A stretch of DNA of 64,000 nucleotides, taken from assembly GCF_963583255.1 (NCBI RefSeq), contig NC_084809.1, positions 4,453,501-4,517,500 on the forward strand. Direction: 5' to 3'. This document shows positions 22,395 to 32,811 of this stretch, piece after piece. Under the pieces are notes generated by a model, which was given only the letters and a program-made list of their open reading frames with translations, was not told the origin of the DNA and ran no database searches. Positions within the stretch are counted from its first letter, which is position 1. Every line of letters begins with the position of its first letter. The DNA is from Pyrus communis. Taxonomy: Eukaryota; Streptophyta; Magnoliopsida; Rosales; Rosaceae. A program made the translations under genes and the position numbers.

Positions 22395-24540
22395 TGTGAC
22401 ATCCCGTCCCGAAATTATCTAAAACGTGCGTGTGAAATGACCCTTTTACCCCTAGTTTGTTTTCGTTATGTTGTTTAGTTGTTTTATGTGGTGTTGGCAT
22501 GTGCTGGGCCACACACACACACACTGTCATCTCCCTCACCCTCTGTCTTTTTCCCTGTCTCTCTCCCGTGCTCCCATTTCTTCCCTTTCTCTTCGAACAC
22601 GTACGGACACACCAAGAACCCATCAAACTTTAGCAAATCGAGGGAACCAAGGACATGTCGAACTCGTGAGGTTGAGAGGAGCACGATCGTACCATTTTCA
22701 GGTGAGAACTCTAACGTTTTCACGTCGATTCGAGGTGGTTCGATTTGAGTACTATTCATGCGAACGTAAATACTAACGTTTTAGGAAATTTGAAGCTCGT
22801 AGGTAGCTTGGTGGTGTCCCAAGGAGCCTCGGAGTGCTTCGTTTGAAGAGTTTTGACGTCGGGATCACCGTGGTCGGAGTTGGCCGGTTTTGGATAGTTT
22901 GCACAGGTAAGTTCTTGTGGTTTTTGACCCTTAAAACTTGTATATCGTTGTTCTACTAGTTCTAGGCGTCGTTTTGGTGCAAGAATCATGAAAAATGGTT
23001 GAAAAACAAGTGAGAAAACACGGTTTCAAAATTTCCCAGTTTTCCGGCGCCAGCGCCGGCACCGGAGGTTCGCCGGGGAAGGAGACGGAATATTCCGTCA
23101 GACTTGACGGAATATTCCTGACGCCGTTGACGGAATCCATTAGAAATAACGGAATATTCCTCACGGCGTCAGTTGACGCCGTCAGCGTGCCAGGCACGTG
23201 CCTGCGCGTGCGGCGGAGAAAAATTTTTCTAAAAATTTGGGTGTGTTCCTGAGGTTGTGTAGAGCACGTTGGTATATTCATTTGTCCAATTTGAGCAATG
23301 TATGAGAAGTTATTACGAGAAGTTGGTTATGTGCTTTAAAATTAACGTTTTTGTAGTTGTTTCGCGTATAAGTGATACGTATCCCGAGGACGAGCGTCGT
23401 CACTCGAAGCAGGGGGGCTACGACCCTTCCACTTACCAGTGAGTGGGCTTTTGGTTTTCCGTATATACCTATATACTATATTTGCCCAGAAATTGAATTA
23501 ATGTTTATTAGTTTATGCCATGCATTACATTATCGTTATTCATGCATCGTTGGTTATGTTAATAGTTGCATATATATATACATATGCATATTGGGTGCTG
23601 TGGACGCACAGGTAAGTGTCAGGTAAGTGTTATTCATATTTACATTCAGTAGTAATTTGAGATGCTTAGAGAGCTCATAACATGCACCCCCGGTGTTAGT
23701 GCTCCCGCCCATAGTAGGGCACAGTCCTTCACGTGATGTTCACCTCCCGCACCACACGCTCAGCTTGGATCCAAGTTAGGTGCACAGTCCTGTCGTACAG
23801 ACCACATTAGGTGGTTCCGACTCGTAGGTGACCCGCGATTATTCGCACAGCCTTCACGTGATCGTAGCACTAGAGCGTACATATGTATTACACCCAGGCC
23901 TGTCGTACAGACCACTTTAGGTGGTTCCGACTCGTGGGCAGGTTCAGTTGTTGAGTTTGAGATTTGAGCTCTATATGCAGCCGTACAGGTCACGTTAGGT
24001 GACTCCGGTTGCCAGTTTACATGTTATTGATATGGTTTATACCTGAGCACTTGCATTTCCATTATGAGATTCTGACATGGCATATTCTTGAGCATGATTG
24101 GCATATCTATACATACGTACATATGTTATTTTCTGGGAAGTATACAGGTTTTACGGCGAGGGGTTAGATTGTGTTTTACTAAATGGTTTTAGAAAAGTTT
24201 TGTTTTTGCCCACTCACGCTTTTGTTTTGCGCCCCTCCAGGTTCTAGTTGCTTAGCAGTTTCGGTGGTTTCCCAGAGGGTTCTCCCGGCTTTTCTGACAA
24301 ACACTCACCAGCGTAGGGTCACCTACGGGTGTACTATTGTCGCATCTTTTCTTTTGGACTGCTGTAGAATTGCTCTGAACTTGTGTCTCACTTACACTAG
24401 CACTTGTTTTAGTACTCTGTATGCTAGTTTTTAATTATTCGTACTTTTATATTACTATCTTATTAGCTTCCGCACGTGCACATGGTTACGTCACCTTCGT
24501 GTGACGGCCAGCACGCCCTGATCTCGGTCGGGGTGTGTCA
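22395..24540. mobile_element. Solo LTR, 2146 bp
   Basis: Begins TGTGACATCCCGTCCCG and ends CGGTCGGGGTGTGTCA, so it has TG...CA ends with matching inverted termini. A perfect 5-bp target duplication TAACC flanks it (22390-22394 and 24541-24545). No internal gag or pol is present. The size and ends fit a long LTR left by recombination, probably of a Ty3/gypsy-type element (inference). Short frames inside are not credible genes. Three internal repeats of a GTACAGACCAC/TTAGGTGGTTCCGACTC block lie at about 23785-24012. Confidence 0.8.
23785..24012. repeat. Internal repeats of the solo LTR
   Basis: Three imperfect copies of a ~45-bp block with GTCGTACAGACCAC and GGTGGTTCCGACTCGT near 23785-23827 and 23895-23940, and a more diverged one near 23979-24012. 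Subrepeats of this kind are common in long plant LTRs. Confidence 0.7.
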
Positions 24541-24779
24541 TAACCACCAAGGCAAGCAATCCACTAGTTGTGCAAAAATTATATGCATTAATGATATAAT
24601 CTAATCCAATTTTCAAGATATATAGTTACAATTAAAAAAAAATTGAGATGATATGCATTAATAATCCAATAACGGACTTGTGACTCAAGTGATTGTGACC
24701 ATTGATCTTTGAAATTGAAATTCTAATCGACTCACTACTCTCTCAACCCACACGTATAAGAAAATGATAATAATTTGCT

Positions 24780-25390
24780 AACTTGGGCTAATAATTATGC
24801 ACCGACAGAATTCATTTTGATGAGATAACAATCATCAAAATATCTAATTTAATCCATTTTCATTACAAGATTACAATCAAAATTGAGAAAAATGCAGAAT
24901 TAGTATAGATCTGAGAGTATCAGCACACTTGCAATTGAGATATAACAAATGCTAGAGAAGTGACATACCTTCATATTAGAGTGAGGGAAATGCAAAAGAG
25001 AAGCAGATTTATGGCTGAAATTTTTTGTTGAAAAATACAAGACAAGTTAAATTTGAGTAGCAGCAGCCTTTGTTGGTATGAAAGTGAGACAAAAACACGT
25101 ATAAATAGGAGGTGCCTAGGGTTTAGAGGGTATATTTGTAATTTCATTAAAATGAAATAAAATTAAATGATGGCCACTTTTTCTTCGCTATCCATTTTTA
25201 TTTTCATTCATGGTAGGTACACTATCATGACGTTGATAATCACACCTCAACTTGAAAATATTCTAATTTCTTAAGTTGAGCCAGCCCACTATATAATGTG
25301 CACAATTGATCCTTCAATCTCGAGCGTCACTCGACCTTGTTTTGGTAGTAGGCTATATGGTGATATGTCACACGATGTTACTTAAGTAAT
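24780..25390 (-). repeat. Upstream module, copy B'
   Basis: Aligns over most of its length with 13620-14270. On minus it has CCTATTTATACGTG (TATA-like), then a leader ending CCTCACTCTAATATGAAG followed by GTATGTC (donor-like, near 24968). In this copy the leader creates ATGAAG directly before the donor. The outer part (AAGTTGAG...CACTATATAATGTGCAC) is also shared with A'. Confidence 0.6.
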
Positions 25391-25892
25391 TTTAACAAAG
25401 TGCAAGGACCTTAGCAATAATCGAGTCAAGTTTCTAGTACTATTTAATAAATGATCATAAATGATCATAAATATGACTTAAATGTCCCTCATTTATCTAT
25501 GGCATGTGAAGGTGCTATGTACTCACTGAAATAAAAATTTGTCTTGTAGATGACGTTTTATCGCAGTGGCGAAATATAATTATGTTCATACACCCTGATG
25601 TTGGTCGATCCTCACCAATTTCCCTCTCCTCTAGGTTAAAGGTTTGCTTTGACAACTGTATAGAACTTGGGTTGCTCTTATATAGAAAAGTACATTTATT
25701 ATTAACTAGCCAATTAACCCACTTAAGCTTTCTTAGAGTTTGGTTTGCTTAATAGTTAATAGCATATCCAAATGCACATGCACCCGCATGTGTTTTCAGC
25801 GCTAGCTTTTACTTCATTGTTTTCTTTAGGATTGAATGTAACCGTTGCGATTGTCACATTCTTCGAGATAAAAATCACTACTTGCATTCAAG

Positions 25893-26042
25893 TTTTTCTC
25901 GTTTTCTTCAATACCCAACCATTACAAGTGAAATAAAGAAGCCATGAAAAATCACAGCACACCCAAATTTTTCTCGTTTTCTTCAATACCCAACCATTAC
26001 AAGTGAAATAAAGAAGCCATGAAAAATCACAGCACACCCAAA
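25893..26042. repeat. 75-bp tandem repeat, two identical units
   Basis: Units at 25893-25967 and 25968-26042 appear identical, beginning TTTTTCTCGTTTTCTTC and ending AGCACACCCAAA. Two further diverged units continue to about 26200. Non-coding. Confidence 0.85.
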
Positions 26043-26647
26043 TTTTTCTTGTTTTTATCAAGAATCAACTATTATGAATGAGATAGAGAAACAAGCATAC
26101 ATGATACACCCAAGTTTTTATCACTTTATCCAACGCCAAACCGTTACGAATAAGATAAAGAAACAGTGAAATCACATCTTACACCCAACCAAATTGAGCA
26201 CAGATAGAGAAACGTGAAATCATAGCTTACATCGAAATTTAACTCGTCACATTGTTTTACATTTCCCATCACAAAATAAAATTAGGGGAAATAATTTTTG
26301 CGCACTCCTTCTGCACACTATCATTTACATGTCCCTTGATTGATTGTTGTTAAATTCTTTCAATTCAGAGGCCAAAAGTAACCTAAAGTGTGCATGAGGA
26401 TTAAAGGTAGTACGAAATAACTTCCCTAACATTAAGATACAACTATCCAAAAGTTCAGATCAACATTTCTTTCCGTCTGAGGCCGTCGGCCGGCTACCCA
26501 ACATCACTTCCCCGCCATACAGAGGGAAGTCTGAGGTAGGAAACAACCATCCCATATAGGAGTTTGTGCAGAAAATGGGGGAGCTAAATACTGTCTTCTG
26601 ATGGCTCAAAACTTTAATTAGCCTCAGGACTGAGCTCCATGTTTTCT

Positions 26648-29600
26648 TCATTGCTTTGAGAAGGTGTCGGAAACCGCAGGGTTTTCTTCATTGCTTTCAG
26701 GAGTCTGAGGAACCTGCAAGTCTTCTTCTTTGCTTGCAAACCGACTTTTGAATGGCCTCTGGCTCCTGGCCCGTTCTTGTCTGCAAGCCAAGCAAACAAT
26801 GAATGCATGAACAACCAGTCCATTGAAAAGGGAGGAAGAGAAAACTGTGCGATATCAGAACATTTTCAACCAAATTAAAACTGTAGAACAATTATATGTG
26901 CGTACTTAAGACTTAGAAAAGAGAGGTATTTGTCGATTGGCTCTTTCATTTCAGCGCCATAAACGAACCAGTTTTCAACAGAAGGAGCTCCATCCCATGT
27001 TCCCATATCTGTACAATACGCAAACATAAAGCTTACACATTGAAATAACTCATGACCTGGAAATCTACCAATTGTATTTGGCACAGTTAAGACTAACCTT
27101 GAAGCAAAATATCTTCACCAAAATCACCGTTCAGTTTCCAAAATGCACGGCCATGAACATCCAAAACATAAGCCTTTATTCTAACAGCTTCACATATTTC
27201 ATTGCCTATAAAATAGGTCAAAACATTTTAACACGGGCATGTATAGCAAGGTTGCTTGCAGGATACGAAAGCTTAACAATTAGCAAACTGATAACCCGAT
27301 TTTCATGAAGAATTAAAACATGAAAAACATTCAGCCACAGAAAAATGTCTCAGATATTCTTAAGGATAGTTTTAAATGGGAACTTACTTTTAGGTGACAT
27401 GGCCATTGCTTCAACTACCTCAGTGTGAGCTTGAGCTGCCTTGCTTGTGATTTGTGAAACAACAGAGTTACGTTCTGAAATTCGGACAGGATAACCATTG
27501 TTTGCAATTATCCTCTTAGTCATCTCCTTCTGCAACTTCTTTTTGAGATCTCTCTCCTGCAAATATATGATTTAGTTAAAAATAGAACTCCATGTTTTCT
27601 TCAAAAGATGTTGCCTCATAAAAGGTTGCCTTGTTTTACATATTACCTTATCCTTTGCTTTAGCAACTTTTTCTTTGGCGTCCCTTTTTCGTTGGACCAA
27701 TTTTTCATTTTGGTCCTCTATCCATCCACTTAGCATACTGAAGGAAAGATCAGAAAGTTCTCATCACTCTTAATCCAGAAGCCAAGACAATTGCAAAATA
27801 ATGATTCACATATTATGCTTATTCACTTACTCTGTGTCAAGAGCCTCATCACAAAGGAAATTCAAAATCCTGAGCTTTTTAGTGATGTTCAACATATCAT
27901 ATCCATCCCCGCCTTTGCTAAAACACTCTGGGGACAGTTCCTTTAATACAGGATCGACCTTAGAGACACCGGATGCAGAGATAAGTTCCCCCAAATCTTG
28001 GAACCAGGACTTATTGTAGCTTGATTGATCTAAAGAAGAAGACCTGACAGGAAATAAAGTTGACAGAAACCAAATGAGTTACTTCCCGCAACTAAAGCTT
28101 ACTAAATTACTTTATGCATAAATGGAAAATGCTAGGTAGAGTCCTTACTCCTCTAAGGAACCCTTCTGTATGAAGGAGAGCATATAGTTATGAAATCGAA
28201 TCACTGAGGAGTATTGTCCAGGCCGTCCCCTTCGCCCACTTCCTCGACGTGATAGTTCTCTAAGTACAGATTCAGCTTGGCATTTTTGGATTTTAAGAAA
28301 CTAAAGTGAAAGGAAAAGGAAAATGAGATTTCAAGTGCAGTGAAATTTCAGGAATGTTTAAACACAAAATAAATGTGCAAAAATGAGAACCATTTCATAT
28401 TAATAGAACGCAAATGAATCATGTGAGCATCTAAATGCAAAGGGCTAAACAGATACTTCAATCAGTTTTGATTCAGGTATAGAACCAGAAAACTCGAACA
28501 CCATTTTAGTCTAATATGTAACAGAAGTATGGAACAAAAAGTTAGAATTACCTCTCCAAAAGTTTCACAAAATTTCAGAAACTGCAGAGCATTTCCAACA
28601 TCCTCAGCAGCCAATTCAACACCAGCTACAGTTGTCAAGGGATTGCCCTGTGGCAGGGGAAGGTCAAGATCAACCTTTTGATTCTCAATATTCACGGGGC
28701 ATTCCTTTACTTTCCGGTTCCTTCTGACTTCCTTGGCCTTGGGCTTGGCATCCTTATTACTCACAGCAGCACCACCATCTCCGCTGCCATTACAAACTTC
28801 TGTCAACTCTTCCCGCTTTGCTTTCTTAGTTTCCTGCTCACCAGAGTTCAGAGCTGCATCCAAGTTCATATCTTTGCTTCGATCGAGAGTGTTCTCCTTC
28901 CCTCGTTTTCTTGGTGAACCAACGACAATTGCCTATCAAAACTCGAGAGCATAAAAACATCACTAAAACCAACCAAAACGACATCAACAATATCAATATG
29001 CATTCACAAAAGCAACCATAATCAAAAGCACCAGACCTTCTCTGAAGCAACGCGCTTTTGTGGTGAGCCATCCTTGCTTTTGTCATCCTCCTCCCCTTGC
29101 TTTTTTGGCTTGTACATAGTCAGCATATCAGAAACAGATTGAAACCCTCTCGCCTTGGCTTCGTACACGAGAAGACCAGTGGGTTGGTAACCGTTTTTCT
29201 TCCTGATAAAGCACACTAGTCTAATCAGCCGCAGCACCAAAACACCAACAACTATAAAAACACATTTGTCTAATATACCAAACACTTACAAGCATATACT
29301 GCAATTGCAATTGCCTTGACATTTCGGACATTTCCAATCATCCTCGAGTTCCACTTGTTCAGCTTTCAATCCATACCTATTCTCAATTCAACACCCAAAT
29401 ACTAATTCAATCCGAAAACTTAATTCGAAAACACGAAAAATGAGAGAAAAAATCATTCCAATCTAACCTGTTCCACAGACACTTATGGCAAAACTGAATC
29501 GGGCAAATGCCTTTCGCTTTGACGTTCTTACAGGAGGCAGCCAAAGCTGTCAACTTTTCCGTCATCTTCTGACGGCACTGAAGAATTCAACCAACAAATC

Positions 29601-29914
29601 AATAAACAAATTGACCAACAAAGATAAATCCACCCCAAGTTTCATAATTCCCAACCTTTTTTCGTCATCCAAAGAGAAACAGAAACCAAGAAAAAGGGCT
29701 AGGAAAGTCGAATCCTTTACATTGAAATTTTTCTCACCAACCAAACAGACGCCCAACCTCCAAATCAAGTACCCAAAACCGAAAGCGAAACAAAAATCAC
29801 CTGATGGCAGGAAACTCCTTTCTTGGAGTCGTAGGTCTGGCCACCGACGGCCCGAACGCGTTGTTTCCCGACCACCAGAGTATCCTCAACCTTGTTGCTC
29901 TCTTCCACCACCAT
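26648..29914 (-). CDS. zf-4CXXC_R1 zinc finger + DDT/WHIM protein, intact copy C
   Basis: Twelve exons reconstructed: 29801-29914, 29468-29577, 29290-29376, 29037-29202, 28552-28932, 28149-28300, 27831-28043, 27647-27737, 27388-27556, 27098-27205, 26906-27008 and 26648-26778. All have GT-AG borders, phase closes, and the product is 608 aa. The N-terminus has VRAVGGQTYD and CHQCRQK (about 36-42), then CPIQFCHKC and CPKCQGNCNCSIC, the cysteine-rich zinc finger shared with CDCA7 / monoamine oxidase A repressor R1. Residues ~255-340 (DVGNALQFLKFCETFGEFL) look like a DDT domain. LRILNFLCDEAL (~394-405), FWKLNG and the WF/EPIDKYLSFL stretch resemble WHIM motifs, with a Lys/Glu-rich coiled coil (~411-465) between. 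DDT/WHIM proteins usually partner ISWI-type chromatin remodellers and CDCA7-type fingers bind DNA, so a nuclear chromatin role is inferred. The last exon stops earlier than in copy B because of a frame change. Confidence 0.88.
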
Positions 29915-30081
29915 CTTGCGAGCTGAGGCGACGTCTTCCGCAGCGGAGCTCGAGTAAAACTCCCCTTTCTCTCCCGTTCTCTATAGTCTGAGATTCGGAC
30001 AGAGCAGTGGGTGGAGGGGAGAGAGCAGCTATTTCTAATTTTGTAATGTGTCTGAAATTTCCTTTCCCCGCCTCTTCGAGG

Positions 30082-30090
30082 TTGGCGGGA
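30082..30090. promoter_or_regulatory. E2F-like site upstream of copy C
   Basis: TTGGCGGGA on plus, about 170 bp upstream of the start codon of copy C. E2F sites are typical of S-phase chromatin genes. The matching place in pseudogene A reads TTTGGCAGGA, with the core CG changed. Prediction only. Confidence 0.4.
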
Positions 30091-31079
30091 GAATTTTGGT
30101 CGTCACTCAAATTTTGGGCTTCGACTTTCGGACTCGTGTAACGTTTTTCATTTTTCAAATTTTTTCACGTTTACAGCAACCGTGGCATTCCCCGAATTGC
30201 CCTTGCAATTAGGTTGAACTGCCCTTCTCTCGAAAAATAGATTTAGCAGATGAAAAAATAGGGGCGTTTGGGTGAAAGGCAGGAGCCCGTTGGGCTGCCC
30301 TGCCAACTAAAGGCAGGGCTCGAGCCCGCTTGCAACTCAGGATATCAGTAGTAGACATCCCCAACGCACGTGAAATGCAACGAGCCAAATGGCTCAAATT
30401 TGGATGCTTGACAGCCGTTGGATTTTCAATGATCTGTTGATCAAGACCGTTGGATTTCCAATGGTAAAAAAATAGAAAATATGTTACCGCACCATGTGAT
30501 GCCTCTAAATTCAAAAAAATTAGGCCGATTTTTTTTTACCCTTCTCGACGTGAGCAGTTTATACACACTGGTACACAATCATTTTAATCTAACTTCTGTT
30601 TTTTTTTTTTTTTTTTGTCTTTTTTTATTCATGAACTAAATATGCACGGTTGTTGCTTTCAAAAGTGTCAAAGAGGAAGGAAATCTCAAGCATAAGAACA
30701 AGATGCTTTCATTTAAGCCATGACAGACACTTGTCTACTCTCTAATCTTCACTCTTCTCAAATATAAGAGGAAAAATTGAGATTGAGAGAAAAGAGTTTG
30801 AACTCGTGAATCATTTTATGAAGAAGTGACCATAATTTTGAGTTTTACAACGGAAAATGTTGACTCAAAATAGGGTAGACAAGTGTGAATCATGTCTTAG
30901 ATGAGAGCATCTTGTTATTATGCCTTATAGGTGAAGGAGAGCAAGAAGGTAGAGAACAATCTGGTGATCTAGAAACATCGTCCTCGAGTCATCAAATGCT
31001 AGATATACGACTCCAAGAAAGACAAAAACGCAAAGCTCACAAGTATATACTATTCAACTTAAAAAATAAAAATGCATAA

Positions 31080-31245
31080 ATAATATAGATCTAAGAGTAC
31101 TTGCAACAATGCAATAGAAGCAAAAAAAATGTTGGAGAAATTTGATACCTTCAGAAAAGGGTGAGGGAACAACAAAAGATGAGCATAAATTTCAATGGAG
31201 AAAGTTTGTGATAAGTACAAAAGATAATGTAGATCTGTGAGTCGT
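31080..31245 (-). repeat. Upstream module, copy C' (short)
   Basis: Shares with A' and B' the leader read on minus that ends CCCTCACCCTTTTCTGAAG followed by GTATC, and the downstream ACTCTTAGATCTATATTA block. The outer TATA-like part is not recognisable. Confidence 0.5.
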
Positions 31246-32811
31246 GTATACGAGAGATCTTGCTTGTTGAAACAATCTCTATTTCATTTTTTATAACTCT
31301 CATTCAAACCTTATCAGTCTCTATTGCGGATTGTTGTAGCTATAGCCATTGATTCAATAAGTAGCTTAGATTAGATTTTGAAACACAAGATGTCCATAAG
31401 TTTGAATTAGAGTAGTCAAAAATAGAATTGCAATTATTTTAGAGGCATGCTGGAGATAAAGAGTAGTGTCAAAAATGAAATATCTATAGTACCCTTTAAT
31501 TTAAAGTTTATTTGACGGGATAGACGAAAATAGAATGAACTCGCTACTTGAGACAAAACTGACAATTTCAAGAAGTAAAATGAGACAAAATCAGTTTCAA
31601 AATAAACACGTTAGCACGCTATCTACCCACTAGAATAAACAAAGTTGTCTTAGAATTATGGAAAACTAAAAGGATAAAACGTACGTCTACATTGAAATTG
31701 TGGATACCTCTGTAGAAAGTTAGAAGCCTAACCCTTAACATATACAAAATATACATTAGCCTCAAAATGTGGGGGAAATAGGGCTTAAAAATAAAATTCT
31801 TAAAAACAAGTGGCTTAAAGTAGTTATGAAAAATTCATGCCAGAAAAATGTTGTGGCCTGCGATTAAATAAATAAACAAAAGTGGGGTATTCGACTAAAA
31901 GCCTCTAATTTTCTTGTACGTTGACCATTAGTTTCTGGTTAGCTGCTGAAGGCAGTCAGATAGAGTTCATCCACGCAAACCATATCGCCGGTGAGTCCTT
32001 CGTGGCAGAAACCTAATGGACCAATAGCGATAAGGAGAATCCACTCTGGATTTCTTTCATTCCATGTCAGACTGTCAGTGACACTTTCTTACTGTTCCTT
32101 TCAATCGTGGGCTTTTCATGTATTATTTGTACTTAATCATGTCTTTCCATTAATGGCAGAACCAAGCACAAGTACAAACAACCTCAGACTTTGTCCCTCT
32201 CACAGAACCTCTGCATTGAGGTAATCTGGGAAATACTTGGGAGTTGGACTTGGAGGTATGTAAACCTACCCTTTTGAGATTTTTCTGTTTTGTTCAGGAA
32301 AGTTGGTATTTTGAGTAACTTCTGTTTGGTTGCTGAGAAAATAACTGAAATTTCCTAGAAAAAGTCTCCTGCTTTGTATTGTATTTGAAGAGAATTATGG
32401 TTTCTAGATTAAAAGCTTGTTTTTGGTAACAGTGGAGAATTTGGGTTGGTTATAAACGGAAATTTCTTTCAGAATTAACCAGGCAAACCATGTTAAGCTT
32501 TTGTGTGTTTGTCTGGTATAAAGTTGGCCTTTTGAGTCTCTGTTTGGTTGCTGAGAAAATAACTGAAACTAACTAGAAAAAGTCACATGCTTTAATGTTG
32601 CACTTGTAAAAAATTTGCTCTCTAGTACTAATTTTTACTTCCTCATAATTTTTATTCAAGGGATTCTTACATGCAACGGCTGTGATTTTACGTGACGAGT
32701 GAGATAGAGAGCGGAGATAAACCACTGGTTACCACTATTGTTGTATATATTGGAGTTAGTTCATGCATGATACCCTTTTTGTTGTTTGGTTTCTTTCTTT
32801 TTCAGGAACAC

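Larger units (their letters stand above)
24541..26647. other. Spacer between copy B unit and copy C
   Basis: Holds upstream module B' (24780-25390) and a 75-bp tandem repeat (25893-26042, with two degraded extra units to ~26200). The remainder is AT-rich without a supported exon. Confidence 0.6.
29915..32811. other. Region between copy C and the rhomboid-like gene
   Basis: Contains the copy C promoter region with an E2F-like site, a GC-richer repeat-like stretch near 30250-30450, upstream module C' (31080-31245), and the probable 5' UTR of the plus-strand rhomboid-like gene near 32000-32260 (GTAATC or GTATGT donors at 32222 and 32255) joined to the acceptor just before 32806. No other coding exon supported. 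Confidence 0.55.

Noticed and set aside
22327..22776. Several overlapping ~100-aa frames on both strands
   Set aside because: They fall inside the solo LTR with TG...CA ends and a target duplication, and show no protein motif.
25893..26200. Possible CRISPR-like or regulatory repeat array
   Set aside because: The units are contiguous with no spacers and the DNA is a plant nuclear genome; it is an ordinary tandem repeat.
29485..29991. 168-aa plus-strand open frame
   Set aside because: It overlaps the first two exons of the intact zinc-finger gene on the opposite strand and has no family similarity; it is a shadow frame.
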